Source: Planctomycetota bacterium
GTDB taxonomy: Bacteria; Planctomycetota; UBA1135; JADKAF01
Direction of reading: 5' to 3'
NCBI GenBank assembly: GCA_016719295.1
Contig: JADKAF010000001.1
Coordinates: 6,696,001-6,760,000 of the forward strand
DNA length: 64,000 nucleotides
Below, piece after piece: positions 1-9,602 of the stretch. Both the position numbers and the translations under genes were made by a program. Under the pieces are notes generated by a model. The model worked only from the letters and a program-made list of their open reading frames with translations, was not told the DNA's origin and did not search any database. Numbering within the stretch: the stretch's first letter is position 1; the number at the start of each line of letters is the position of its first letter.

Positions 1-834
1 GCGGTGAATCGCCTCTGGCAGATGATGTTCGGCGCGGGCCTCGTCGCCACCAGCAACGACTTCGGCGCGCAGGGGGCCTTGCCCTCGCATCCCGAGCTCC
101 TGGACTTCCTCGCCGCGCGCTTCCTCGCGAGCGGCGGCGACACGAAGGCGCTGCTCCGCGAGATCGCGCTCAGCGCGACCTATGCGCAGAGCTCGCATCT
201 GCGCGAAGAGCACCTCGCCCGCGATCCCGCGAATCGCTGGCTCTCACGCGGCGTGCGCCGGCGCCTGGATGCCGAGCTCTTGCGCGATCAAGCGCTCTTC
301 CTCGGCGGCCTGCTCGACCTCCGCCTCGGCGGAGCGAGCGTCTTCCCGACGCAGCCCGAAGGGCTCTGGCAGGAGCTCTCGCACTTCGGCCATCCCGCGG
401 CGTTCACCGCGCAAGCGCAGTATCCCAGCGTGGGTACCGATCGCTTCCGCCGCAGCCTCTACACCTTCTGGAAGCGCACCGCGCCGCCGCCTTCCCTGCT
501 CGCCTTCGATGCGCCGACGCGCGAGGTGTGCGTCGCGTATCGCGCGCGGACGAACACGCCGCTCCAGGCGCTCGTCGCGCTGAACGATCCGGAGCACGTG
601 GAGGCCGCGCGCGGCTTCGCGCAGCGGGCCATGAGCGCCGAGGAAGGCACGGCCGAGCGCGTGCGGTGGATGTTCGCCGCGGCGACCGCGCGACCGCCGA
701 GCGCGCGGGAGCTCGAGCGCTTGGTCGCGTTGCACGAGCACGCGCGCCTGGAGCTCTCGCACCGCCCCGAGGACGCGCTCGCGCTCGTCGCCTCCACGCT
801 GCTGAACCTCGATGAGACCCTCACCCAACACTGA
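1..834 (+). CDS. DUF1553 domain protein, C-terminal part (5' end outside window)
   Basis: The reading frame is open from the first base, so the gene starts upstream; 277 codons are visible, ending at TGA 832-834. The visible start reads AVNRLWQMMFGAGLVAT followed by a GALPSHPELLDFLA segment, which is the hallmark of DUF1553, the C-terminal domain of the large planctomycete proteins that usually also carry a cytochrome-c-like PSCyt1 domain and DUF1549. Further on, RTNTPLQALVALNDP is also typical. The biochemical function of the family is unknown. The next gene encodes DUF1501, its usual partner, and overlaps or directly abuts it, so the two are probably co-translated. The methionine at position 4 is internal and not a real start. 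Confidence 0.88.
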   Translation, partial: AVNRLWQMMFGAGLVATSNDFGAQGALPSHPELLDFLAARFLASGGDTKALLREIALSATYAQSSHLREEHLARDPANRWLSRGVRRRLDAELLRDQALFLGGLLDLRLGGASVFPTQPEGLWQELSHFGHPAAFTAQAQYPSVGTDRFRRSLYTFWKRTAPPPSLLAFDAPTREVCVAYRARTNTPLQALVALNDPEHVEAARGFAQRAMSAEEGTAERVRWMFAAATARPPSARELERLVALHEHARLELSHRPEDALALVASTLLNLDETLTQH

Positions 835-835
835 G

Positions 836-2248
836 ATGGAGAGCACGACCACGCGACGCGAGTGGCTGCGCTCGGCGAGCGGGCTCTTCGCTGCCGCGGC
901 GCTGCGCGAGCTCGGCGCCGCGCCGAAGGACGCTGCCGCGAGCGAGCGCGCGCCGCACGTCGCGCCGAAGGCGAAGCAGGCGCTCTTCCTCTTCCAGTCC
1001 GGCGGTCCGAGCCACCTCGATCTCTGGGACTGGAAGCCGGAGCTCGCGCGGCGCCACGGCGAGGAGCTGCCCGCGTCGGTGCGCGGCACGCAGCGCGTGA
1101 CCGGCATGACCTCGGGGCAGGCGAAGTTCCTCGTGAACGGGCCGATCCGGCCCTTCCGGCAGCACGGCCGCTCGAGGCGCTGGGTGAGCGATCTCCTGCC
1201 GTACACCGCGCGCCTCGTCGATCGCCTCTGCGTGCTGAAGGCCGTGCACTCCGAGGCCATCAATCACGATCCCGGCATCACCTTCTTCTGCACGGGCTCG
1301 CAGCAAGTCGGGCATCCGTCGCTCGGCGCTTGGCTCTCGTACGGCCTCGGCAGCGAGAACCGCGATCTCCCCGCCTTCGTCGTGCTGGTCTCGCAAGGCA
1401 CCGGCAAGAACCCCGGCCAGCCGATCTTCGCGCGCCTCTGGGGCAGCGGCTTCCTGCCGAGCGAGCACCAAGGTGTCCAGCTCCGCAGCGGCGCGAGCCC
1501 CGTGCTGCATCTCAAGAACCCGCCCGGCGTGGATCGACCGACGCGCCGCGCTCAGCTCGACGCGCTCCGCGAGCTCAATGCCATGCGCGCCGAAGAGACC
1601 GGCGATCCCGAGACCGCGGCGCGCATCGCGCAGTACGAGCTCGCCTATCGCATGCAGGCCTCGGTCCCGGATCTGGCCGATCTCCGCGACGAGCCCGAGG
1701 AGACCTTCCGGCTCTATGGCGAGGACGCGCGAGTTCCCGGCACCTATGCCGCGAACTGCCTCCTCGCGCGGCGCTTGCTCGAGCGCGGGGTCCGCTTCGT
1801 GCAGCTCTTCCACCGCGGCTGGGATCAACACGACAATCTCATCACGCATCTCGGCAACCAGTGCCGCGACACGGATCGCGCGACCGCGGCGCTGATGCTC
1901 GATCTCGAACGCCGCGGGCTGCTCGACCAGACCGTCGTCGCGTGGGGCGGCGAGTTCGGGCGCACGGCGTACAGCCAAGGAGCTCTGCACGCGGGTCGCG
2001 ATCACCACGGCCGCTGCTTCTCCACCTGGCTCGCGGGAGCGGGCATTCGCCCCGGCATCGAGCACGGCGAGACCGACGACTTCGGCTACAACATCGTGCG
2101 CGACGGCGTGCATGTGCACGAGCTGCAGGCGACGCTGCTCCATTGCCTCGGGCTCGATCACCGGCGGCTCACGTTCCCGCATCAGGGGTTGGCGCAGCGC
2201 CTGACGGGCGTGGAGCCGGTGGAGCTGGTGCGGGCGATCCTCGCATAG
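836..2248 (+). CDS. DUF1501 domain protein with Tat-like signal
   Basis: A protein of about 470 residues. The start at 836 lies one base past the stop of the DUF1553 gene and gives METSTTTRREW-type N-terminus (MESTTTRREWLRS) with a twin-arginine motif directly followed by a hydrophobic alanine-rich stretch, as expected for a Tat-exported protein; an in-frame ATG at 812 would add eight residues and overlap the upstream gene. The body shows family features: FQSGGPSHLDLWDWKP near the N-terminus, FHRGWDQHDN in the middle and WGGEFGRT followed by GRDHHGRCFSTWLAGAG near the C-terminus. DUF1501 is related in fold to sulfatases/alkaline phosphatases, but its substrate is not established. It forms a probable operon with the DUF1553 gene and, 17 bases downstream, the kinase. 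Confidence 0.88.
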   Translation: MESTTTRREWLRSASGLFAAAALRELGAAPKDAAASERAPHVAPKAKQALFLFQSGGPSHLDLWDWKPELARRHGEELPASVRGTQRVTGMTSGQAKFLVNGPIRPFRQHGRSRRWVSDLLPYTARLVDRLCVLKAVHSEAINHDPGITFFCTGSQQVGHPSLGAWLSYGLGSENRDLPAFVVLVSQGTGKNPGQPIFARLWGSGFLPSEHQGVQLRSGASPVLHLKNPPGVDRPTRRAQLDALRELNAMRAEETGDPETAARIAQYELAYRMQASVPDLADLRDEPEETFRLYGEDARVPGTYAANCLLARRLLERGVRFVQLFHRGWDQHDNLITHLGNQCRDTDRATAALMLDLERRGLLDQTVVAWGGEFGRTAYSQGALHAGRDHHGRCFSTWLAGAGIRPGIEHGETDDFGYNIVRDGVHVHELQATLLHCLGLDHRRLTFPHQGLAQRLTGVEPVELVRAILA

Positions 2249-2265
2249 CGACCGCACAGGCCGAC

Positions 2266-5200
2266 ATGACGAACGCCGAAGATCCGACGATCGAGAGTCC
2301 CTCCAGCCGCTCGCCGCTCGAGGCGTTGGTCGAGAAGTGCTTGCTGGCGCGAGCCGAGGGCAACCTCGATGCCGCCGAGCGCTTGCTGCGCGAGCACGCG
2401 CTGCTCGCACCCGCCGCACGCTTGCAGATCCAGGATCTCGAGCGCACGGGCTTGCTCGAGGATCAACCTCAGCAGATCGGTCCGTATCGCGTTCTCGAGC
2501 CGATCGGCCGCGGAGGCATGGGGGCCGTCTATCTCGCCGAGCAGCGCGAGCCCGTGCGCCGTAAGGTCGCGCTGAAGCTGGTGAAGCTGGGGATGGACAC
2601 GCGCGAGGTGCTCGCGCGTTTCGCCGCCGAGCGCCAGGCCCTGGCGCTGATGAACCATCCGCACATCGCGAAGGTGTACGACGCCGGCGCGACCGCCGAG
2701 GGGCGGCCCTACTTCGCGATGGAGCATGTCCCCGGCCTGCCGCTCACCGACTACTGCGATGGTCGGAGCCTCGGCATGCCGCAGCGCATCGAGCTCGTGA
2801 TCCAGGTGTGCGAGGGCGTGCAGCACGCGCACCAGAAGGGCATCCTGCACCGGGACCTCAAGCCTTCGAACGTCCTCGTCGCCGAGCAGGACGGGAAGCC
2901 CTGCGCCAAGATCATCGACTTCGGCATCGCGAAGGCGATCGATCAACGGCTGGGCGAGGAGACCGTGCACACGCGTCACGGCGTGCTCCTCGGGACGCCG
3001 GAGTACATGAGCCCGGAGCAAGCCGGGCGCAATGCGCTCGACGTCGACGCGCGCACCGACGTGTATTCGCTGGGCGTCCTGCTCTACGAGCTGCTGACGG
3101 GCGAGCTGCCCTTCGAGTCGCGGCGCTTGCGCACCGATCTCGAGGGCTTGCAGCGCATCCTGCGCGAGGAGACCCCGAGCTCGCCGAGCAAGAAGCTCGC
3201 GCAGCGCGTGCGGCAGGAAGAGACGCGGGAGCTCGCGCTCCGGCGAGGTGCGACGCCGCACGAGCTGGTGCGCCGCCTGCGCGGCGATCTCGACTGGATC
3301 TGCCTGAAAGCGCTGGAGAAGGACCGCGAGCGCCGCTACGCGACGCCGAACGAGCTCGCCGCCGATCTGCGTCGCGCTCTCGCGAACGAGCCCGTGCTCG
3401 CGGGACCTCCGACGCGGCGCTACCGCCTGGGCAAGTTCGTGCGGCGGAATCGCTGGCAGGTGGCCGCAGCGGCGCTGGTGCTCTGCGCCTTGATCGCCGG
3501 CCTGGTCGTCAGCTCGATCTACCGCGCACGCGCCGAGGACGCCGTGCTCGAGACGCGCGCCGCTCTCGAGCGCGAGTCGCTCGCTCGCGCGGCCGCGGAG
3601 CGGGAGTTCGAGAGCGCTCTCGAGGCGGTCGATGTGCTGCTGCAGCGCGTCGGGGACAAGCGCTTGGAGGGGATCCCGCGCGCCGAGCCGGTGCGCCGCG
3701 CCATCCTGGAGGACGCGGCCAAGTTCTACGAGCGCTTCGTCGCGCTGCGTGCGGACGATCCGCGCGCCCTGGAGAAGTCCGCCAGCGCCCGCGTGGCGCG
3801 CGCGCGTCTCTTCCGTGCCCTCGGCGAGGACGAGCGCGCGATCGAGGAGTCGCGTGCAGCGATCGCCACGTTGGACCAGCTCCTCGGCGCAGACCCGCAG
3901 CGCGTGAGCTTGCGAGTCGAGAGAGCCAAGGCACTCGATGGCATCGCTCAGATCTTGGATGCGCGCGGCAAGGGCACCGAGGCGCGGGCGAGCTTCGCGG
4001 AGGCGCTCGCGACCTGGCGGGCCTTGAGCAAGGACCGTCCGCGGGACGACGAGATGCTCCACTCGTTCGTCTCGGCGCTCAACAACTGCGCCGTGCAGCA
4101 TCGCGCGAGCGAGCCGCAGCGTGCGCTCGAGCTCTGGCAGGAGGCGTTGACGCTCCTCGACGAGCGCGCCGGCCGTGGTGACCTGCGTCGCTGGATCCTC
4201 AAGATGCGCCCGATGATGCGGACCGGGTTCGCGACCGCGCAGTACCAAGCGCAGGATCTGCAGGGTGCGGAAGTCACGTTCCGCCTCGCTTGCGAAGACC
4301 TGCAGGGCTTCGATCTCGAGACGGAGAAGGAGGTCGATCTCGTCGAAGCGGCCTGCGACGCCCACATGTTCCTCGGCATGACGCTGCACAAGCTCGGGCG
4401 CGCTGCGGAGGCCGTGGAGCCGGCGCGCCGCCACGTGGGGCTCTGCGAGCGGCTGCGCCGCGACTTCCCGCAGGTGCCGAGCTACCGCGGCATGCTCGGG
4501 TCCGCGGAGGGGAACCTCGCGACCTATCTGCAAGCGACGGGAGCGAAGGCCGAGGCGCGCGACGCACTGCGGCGCGCGGTCGACCTCCTCGAAGGTTTGT
4601 GGCGCGAACGTCCCACGGATCTGATGGCGAAGCGCACGTTCCTCACGCACGGCTCCAACCTGGCGCGTGGTCTCTACCTGGATGGACAGCGCAGCGCTCT
4701 GGACGAAGCGCTCCGGCGTTCGCGCGCGATCGCCGAGATCGCGCAGCGCGAGCCGCGCTTGAAGAGCCACGATGCGCAAGCGAACGGAGTGCTCATGCTC
4801 CTGGCCGAGATCGCGCGCTCGTGCGATCTGCCAGACGAGGCGCGCGACGCCGCGCTCGCGGCGCTCGAGTTTGCCGAGCGTTGGTGCGAGGCGGAGCCGG
4901 CTGCTGCGGAAGCCGCGGTCGGGCTTGCAGGTGCGGGGGATCTCGCCGCGCGGCTCGCGATCGAGCGCGGCGCGCTCGCGGAGGTCGAGTCGGCTCTGGC
5001 GCGCGGAGCTGTCGGGCTCGCACGAGCGCGCGAGCGGAAGCCGAAGGACCTCGCGTTGCGCGAGCTCGACTTCTCGATGCGGCGCGTCGCGGCGCTCGCC
5101 GCGGTCGCGCGCGGCGATTTGGCGGTGGCGCGCGACGCGGCGGCTGCGCTGGCTGCGAGCGAGCCCGAGTTCGGCTGGCGCGCGGAGAAGGCCGCCGCCG

Positions 5201-5664
5201 AGGTGCGCACCGCGATCTGGAAGCGCGACCTCTTCGCGAGGGATGCCGAGGAAGCGCAGCGCGCGCTCGAGAGCTTCCTCGCCTCGATGCGCGCGCGGAC
5301 GCCCGCGGAGCGCACGCATGTGTTGGATCGTCGAGCGGAAGCCGAAACGGAGATCGATCTCGCGGAGCTGCTTGCGGGGAAGGGGGCTGCAGACGAAGCG
5401 CTGCCTCTGCTCGACCAGGCACTCGCGATCCTGCGCGAGCTCCGGCCGCTCGCACATCACGCGCCGAGCGCCGATCAGCATCTGGGGGCGGGCTCGCGGC
5501 TGCGGGCGGAGCTGCTCTTGGCGGCGGGCGATGCGAGCGCCGCGCTCGAGGAGCTGGAGCGCTTGTCCACCGAGCTGCCCGCGGCGCTGCGCGACGCGCT
5601 CGCGAGTCCGGAGCTGCGCGCGCTCGACGGGCAGCCGCGCTTCGAGGCGTTGCGAGCTCGCTGA
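2266..5664 (+). CDS. Membrane-anchored Ser/Thr protein kinase with long TPR-like C-terminus
   Basis: A 1,132-residue Hanks-type kinase. The frame is open far upstream through the DUF1501 gene, but ATG 2266 is the first start after that gene ends and gives a plausible N-terminus. The kinase domain runs from about residue 70 to 350 with a glycine loop (GRGGMGAVY), ATP-binding lysine K104, HRDLKPSN with catalytic D197 and DFG with D218, so it should be active. One transmembrane helix lies at about 399-418 (VAAAALVLCALIAGLVVSS). The remaining 700 residues are alanine/arginine/glutamate-rich helical repeats, consistent with degenerate TPRs, which would be extracytoplasmic. This architecture is common in planctomycetes and probably links an external or periplasmic partner to phosphorylation of unknown targets. 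A second, shorter kinase of the same design lies at 34007. Confidence 0.9.
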   Translation: MTNAEDPTIESPSSRSPLEALVEKCLLARAEGNLDAAERLLREHALLAPAARLQIQDLERTGLLEDQPQQIGPYRVLEPIGRGGMGAVYLAEQREPVRRKVALKLVKLGMDTREVLARFAAERQALALMNHPHIAKVYDAGATAEGRPYFAMEHVPGLPLTDYCDGRSLGMPQRIELVIQVCEGVQHAHQKGILHRDLKPSNVLVAEQDGKPCAKIIDFGIAKAIDQRLGEETVHTRHGVLLGTPEYMSPEQAGRNALDVDARTDVYSLGVLLYELLTGELPFESRRLRTDLEGLQRILREETPSSPSKKLAQRVRQEETRELALRRGATPHELVRRLRGDLDWICLKALEKDRERRYATPNELAADLRRALANEPVLAGPPTRRYRLGKFVRRNRWQVAAAALVLCALIAGLVVSSIYRARAEDAVLETRAALERESLARAAAEREFESALEAVDVLLQRVGDKRLEGIPRAEPVRRAILEDAAKFYERFVALRADDPRALEKSASARVARARLFRALGEDERAIEESRAAIATLDQLLGADPQRVSLRVERAKALDGIAQILDARGKGTEARASFAEALATWRALSKDRPRDDEMLHSFVSALNNCAVQHRASEPQRALELWQEALTLLDERAGRGDLRRWILKMRPMMRTGFATAQYQAQDLQGAEVTFRLACEDLQGFDLETEKEVDLVEAACDAHMFLGMTLHKLGRAAEAVEPARRHVGLCERLRRDFPQVPSYRGMLGSAEGNLATYLQATGAKAEARDALRRAVDLLEGLWRERPTDLMAKRTFLTHGSNLARGLYLDGQRSALDEALRRSRAIAEIAQREPRLKSHDAQANGVLMLLAEIARSCDLPDEARDAALAALEFAERWCEAEPAAAEAAVGLAGAGDLAARLAIERGALAEVESALARGAVGLARARERKPKDLALRELDFSMRRVAALAAVARGDLAVARDAAAALAASEPEFGWRAEKAAAEVRTAIWKRDLFARDAEEAQRALESFLASMRARTPAERTHVLDRRAEAETEIDLAELLAGKGAADEALPLLDQALAILRELRPLAHHAPSADQHLGAGSRLRAELLLAAGDASAALEELERLSTELPAALRDALASPELRALDGQPRFEALRAR

Positions 5665-5889
5665 GCCTCAGGCGGGCGGCGCAGTGGCTCTCGGTTCCTC
5701 TCGATCCATCGTCGCTGCGCATCTCGGTGGCGCGAAGTGGCGAGACCTCGCGTGGAGCTCTGGCTGGGCGATCTGCGGAGGACTCCGGAGGAGATGTTCC
5801 TAGCCGAGCTCGCATCGCGAACGCAGGAGACGGGTTCTCGAGCGAGCACTCGACCGTCCGATGACGACCGCTCCGGGACTACGGCGTCC

Positions 5890-6552
5890 ATGAGCGCTCC
5901 TGCGGCCTATTCTCCTGCTGGTCCCTTGCGATGTGCCTCGTGGTGCGCGCTCGTGCCTGCATTCCTCGGCTGCGGTGCTTTCGCCGCGTGGCTCCTCTGC
6001 GGCGGGGTGATCGACGAGCTGGGCTCCTTCGCCTGGGTAGGGATCGCGGGCCTCTACCTGGGCGTATTCACCCTGCCGGCCGGCTGCTTCGCACTCCTGG
6101 TCGCGCGAGCCCGCGGGGCGGGTGGGCGATCGCTGGCGGTGCGCTCGCTCTGGATGCTCGGCAATCTTCCGCTGGCGGGCCTATGCCTCGCGGGCGTGCT
6201 GGCCTGCACTCGGGTGCAGCTCGTCGAGGTGCGGAATACCTCGGGCGCGGAGATCACCGATGTCCGCCTATTCGGCGCGGGGGACGGGACCTGGCCGACG
6301 ATCATGCTGCCGCATCTCGCCGCGGGAGAGACGCAGCGGGTCGCGTTCTGGCTGGTCGTGAAGGACGCGCTCTCCTTCTCGTACCTCCAGCGCGGACTCG
6401 AGAACGTCGCGCGCTCCGACGAGCAGGTCGGCCTCGGTCCGGTCGAGCCGAAGCGCCTCGTGCTCGAGATCGGCGATGGGGGCCAGCGCGAGATGGTCGC
6501 GCGTGATGCGGGACGATGGCATTGGTTCGATCTGCGCTTCCTCGTCCGTTGA
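5890..6552 (+). CDS. Hypothetical membrane protein
   Basis: A 220-residue protein of no recognised family. An in-frame ATG at 5737 would add 51 residues of low-quality, serine/arginine-rich sequence; ATG 5890 (MSAPAAYSPAG) is preferred because it directly precedes the membrane part. Three hydrophobic segments follow: about residues 15-38 (LVPAFLGCGAFAAWLLCGG), 45-70 (VGIAGLYLGVFTLPAGCFAL) and 85-105 (LGNLPLAGLCLAGVLAC). The C-terminal 115 residues (VEVRNTSGAEITDVRLFGAG and onward) look like a beta-rich soluble domain on one side of the membrane. It is convergent with the sigma-factor gene, whose stop lies 13 bases away. Confidence 0.6.
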   Translation: MSAPAAYSPAGPLRCASWCALVPAFLGCGAFAAWLLCGGVIDELGSFAWVGIAGLYLGVFTLPAGCFALLVARARGAGGRSLAVRSLWMLGNLPLAGLCLAGVLACTRVQLVEVRNTSGAEITDVRLFGAGDGTWPTIMLPHLAAGETQRVAFWLVVKDALSFSYLQRGLENVARSDEQVGLGPVEPKRLVLEIGDGGQREMVARDAGRWHWFDLRFLVR

Positions 6553-6564
6553 AGCGAGAAGATC

Positions 6565-9462
6565 TCAGCGCAGCAGCTCCGGCGTCGCGAGCTTCACGCG
6601 CCGCGCCGCTCCGCCTGCGAGCTCGAGCAGCTCGCTCGCGTCGTCCGGCTGCGTGCGATAGGCCCGCACAGGACCCTGCGTCTCGACGCCGTGCCAGCTC
6701 GCGCGGTAGGTCCCAGCGAGCGGGAGCCGCACGCGCGCGCGACCGGCTTCGTCGACCCAAGCGTAGCGCGTGACGGATTCCGGGGGCAGCGCGAGCTGCG
6801 TCGCGCGGATGAGTGCGAAGTCGAGGCCGACGCGCTCTTCGCGCAGCGCCGCGAGCGCCGGAGCTTCGAGCTCGAGCTCCACTTCGATCGGCCCCGGGAG
6901 TTGCACGAGCTGCTCGTCGTTGCGGCAGGCGATCTCGAGTCCGCTCGACTGCCGTTCCTCGAGATAGAGCCGCGTCGCGGTGGCGTGGACGAGGAGGATC
7001 ACGCGGCCATCCGCTCCGACCTCGGCGTGCAAGCGCTCGCGCACCTCACCGTCGAGGGGCAGCGCTTCGAGACTTACGCCCGCGAAGGGCTCGTCGCGCT
7101 CGTCGAAGAGGCGCAGCGGAACCGCTCGCCAATGAGCGTCGAGCGGGATGCCATGGAGCCGTGAGTCTCGCTCCTCGGCGAGGTGTGGTACGGCGCCGCT
7201 CTGCGACCAGAGCTCGCGGTGCCCATGCGCGGACCAGAGGCTCAGGTGCAGCGGCGTGCTCGCGAGCTCGGTGAAGCGGAACTCGCCGACGCGATCGAGG
7301 CGCTGCGCGGCGAGGAAGCGGCCGCCGCGGTGGAGGCGCGCTTCGAGTTCCTCTCCGGGGAGCCCCACGGGCAAGCGCACGCTGCCCGTGAGCTCGCGCG
7401 CCGTGTCGAGCACGAGGCGCAGATCACGCGTGCCCTGCGCGAGCTCGGGTTCCTCGCGTGCGGCGTAGCCCACGCGCTGCGCGCGCAGCCGCAAGCGCGG
7501 CACCGCGAGACGGCCGCGGAGCTCGAAGCGCCCGTGGGCATCGCTCGAGGTCGCGAGCGCCTCGATCGGCGACCAGGTCGTCGTTGCCTCGGTCTCCGTC
7601 GTGCTCGGCAAGAGCGGAACGATGCGCGTGTCGGCGAGCGCTTTGCCGTGCGGATCGAGGACGAGCCCCGCGACGAGGAGCGGAGCTTCCTCCAGCACGA
7701 GGGTTCCCGCGTCATGCTCGCCACCTGCGAACTCCGCCGGTAGCCGCCACGCGACGCTCCAGCCGACGAAGGCATGGAGCTCAGGCGGGCCCGAGCGCAG
7801 CTCGAGCTCGAGTGTGGAGGAACCCGCGAGCGCGAGCTCCTGATCGATGGGCACGCGGAATCGACCTCGAGCGTCGGTGTGGTGCTCGCCCTCAGGGCTC
7901 GGTGGATCGATCACCAGCACGCCGCCCACGCGGAAGAGACGCCCTTCGCTCTCCTTGCGGAGGCGCGTCGAGAGGGTCGCGTTCGCGATCGGCTGGCCGT
8001 GCGGAGAGAGGAGCTCTCCGACGATTGCGGGATAGGGCTCGGCGAGCACGAGCTCGAGGTCGACGACTTCATCGCTCGCGGAAGGCCCGGGCGCTTCGAG
8101 CCGCGCTTCGGGGGCGGCGCCGTCCACATCGTGCGCCGTGAAGTGGAGCACGTGATCCAGCGCGACGCCGCGGAGCTCCAGCATGTCGCCTTCCACGGCG
8201 TGCGAGGTCGCGGGGTGAACGCGCCAGCGGCGCAGGCTCGCGGGCGTCTGCCGCGGCAGCGCGCGGGCTTCGATGCGCAAACGGCGCTGCGAGGGCTCGC
8301 CGCGGAGATGCAGCCGCACCGCGCCGCACGCGGGGACGACGAGGCGGAGCTCTTCCGCTGACAGCGCGCGTGGGTCGAACGCGAGGCGCGGCGCGCGGAG
8401 CGCGAGCCCGGAGGGTGCCACGAAGAAGCTCGGCTCGGAGCGGTCGATCGGCGCGCGAGACGCGCTCTCTGCGCTCAGGCGCGCTGCGAGAGCTGCGGCG
8501 AGCTCTGCGACCTCGGGGAAGCGCACGCGCCCCTCCGCATCGCTGAGCTGCATCTCGGAGTGGACGACCTGCTCGTCGAGCGCGGTGCCCCACGCGGCGC
8601 CGATCGCGAGCGGGAACGCGGCGCGGGGACGCTCGCGCGCATCGAGGACCTGCACGGCGAGATGGGGCAAGGCGATCCTGCGCGCACGGCGCTCGGCTTC
8701 GGGCTCGCTCGCGTCCGGCGCTGGTGCCTCCGAGCGTGCGACGCTTCCCTGGGCGCGGCTCGTCGTGTCACTCACCGACGAGGAGCCGTCCGCCGCGGCG
8801 ATCGAGACGGCTCGCTCCTCCGTCGACGAGCTCGCGACGGGGAACGACGCCAAAACCCACCACGCCGCGCCGCTGAGCAGCACCACCGCGGCCGCCGCCG
8901 CGCCGATCGTCTTCGTGCTCATCCACCAAGCTCCGCAGGTGATCGATGCTGGCGCGGATCGCGCCGCGGGCCGCACGCCGAGCTGCTCGCGCAGCTCCGC
9001 GAGCGCTCGATGAAGGCGCATCCTCGCGGCGCCCTCCGCGATGCCGAGCTCGTCGGCGATCTGGCGCGGCGTTCGCTCTTCGTAGTAGCGCCAGAGGATG
9101 AGCCTGCGGTGCGGCTCGGGCAGCGCGCGCACGGCGCGCAGCAGGTGCTCCTGCTGCTCGAGCTCGAGCAGCGCCTCTACGCACGAGGGCTGGGCTTCGT
9201 CGCGCGCGACGGCGCGCTCGCGCCGCGCTGCGCGTGCGGTCCCGCGGAGCTGCTTCGCGCCGAGCTTCCGCAGGACGCTCGCGAGCCAAGGCCGGAGCGA
9301 GCCCCGCTCGTCGGGCCGCGCGCGCAGCGCGGCGAGCCAGGTCTCCTGCGCGAGATCGTCGGCCGTCGCGATCGGCGAAGCGACGCTGCGCGCCAGCCGG
9401 CGTAGCCAGCGCTCGTGCGCGCGCAGCCGCTCGGGCGAGAGATCCTGCGAGGCCTGATCCAT
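6565..9462 (-). CDS. ECF sigma factor fused to a membrane-spanning extracytoplasmic region
   Basis: A 965-residue protein. The N-terminal 165 residues form an ECF sigma factor: region 2 with DDLAQETWLAALRARP at about 35-50, and region 4 with LPEPHRRLILWRYYEERTP and a helix-turn-helix ending EGAARMRLHRALAELREQL at about 112-160. A transmembrane helix follows at about 185-207 (TIGAAAAAVVLLSGAAWWVL), and the remaining 750 residues would be outside. This part contains several stretches resembling carboxypeptidase-regulatory-like beta-sandwiches (IVGELLSPHGQPIANATL; GLVLDPHGKALADTRIVP; LTGSVRLPVGLPGEE). Planctomycete ECF factors with such C-terminal extensions are known; the external part may sense a signal or hold the sigma domain at the membrane. 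The start at 9462 is preferred over 9498. An internal ATG at 8922 with its own ribosome site could yield the membrane part alone. Confidence 0.82.
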   Translation of the reverse strand: MDQASQDLSPERLRAHERWLRRLARSVASPIATADDLAQETWLAALRARPDERGSLRPWLASVLRKLGAKQLRGTARAARRERAVARDEAQPSCVEALLELEQQEHLLRAVRALPEPHRRLILWRYYEERTPRQIADELGIAEGAARMRLHRALAELREQLGVRPAARSAPASITCGAWWMSTKTIGAAAAAVVLLSGAAWWVLASFPVASSSTEERAVSIAAADGSSSVSDTTSRAQGSVARSEAPAPDASEPEAERRARRIALPHLAVQVLDARERPRAAFPLAIGAAWGTALDEQVVHSEMQLSDAEGRVRFPEVAELAAALAARLSAESASRAPIDRSEPSFFVAPSGLALRAPRLAFDPRALSAEELRLVVPACGAVRLHLRGEPSQRRLRIEARALPRQTPASLRRWRVHPATSHAVEGDMLELRGVALDHVLHFTAHDVDGAAPEARLEAPGPSASDEVVDLELVLAEPYPAIVGELLSPHGQPIANATLSTRLRKESEGRLFRVGGVLVIDPPSPEGEHHTDARGRFRVPIDQELALAGSSTLELELRSGPPELHAFVGWSVAWRLPAEFAGGEHDAGTLVLEEAPLLVAGLVLDPHGKALADTRIVPLLPSTTETEATTTWSPIEALATSSDAHGRFELRGRLAVPRLRLRAQRVGYAAREEPELAQGTRDLRLVLDTARELTGSVRLPVGLPGEELEARLHRGGRFLAAQRLDRVGEFRFTELASTPLHLSLWSAHGHRELWSQSGAVPHLAEERDSRLHGIPLDAHWRAVPLRLFDERDEPFAGVSLEALPLDGEVRERLHAEVGADGRVILLVHATATRLYLEERQSSGLEIACRNDEQLVQLPGPIEVELELEAPALAALREERVGLDFALIRATQLALPPESVTRYAWVDEAGRARVRLPLAGTYRASWHGVETQGPVRAYRTQPDDASELLELAGGAARRVKLATPELLR
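8920..8934 (-). other. Possible internal translation start inside the sigma fusion
   Basis: Within the sigma-factor frame an ATG (8922-8920) begins MSTKTIGAAAAAVV, immediately before the transmembrane helix. A GGAG sequence lies eight bases upstream (8934-8931). No stop codon separates it from the sigma domain, so the sequence codes a fusion, but a separate membrane protein could also be translated from here. Relatives in which the two parts are separate adjacent genes would make this plausible; that comparison was not possible. Confidence 0.4.
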
Positions 9463-9602
9463 GGCGCTCTCATCTTCCCGCCAGGCACTTCGCGTCACAG
9501 CGCGCGTCGGATTTCCCGGCGCGCGCGTGGCGGCTCCGGCGCGGCACCCGCGCTCGCGCGCGGCGCGTGAACTCCGCTCGCGCCGCTGCGTTCGCGCGGC
9601 GC

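Noticed and set aside
2182..5481. A 1,099-codon open frame antisense to the kinase gene, and many similar long frames elsewhere
   Set aside because: High GC content removes stop codons from other frames. The translations are rich in Arg, Ala, His and Leu, have no domains or signal peptides, and mirror the true genes.
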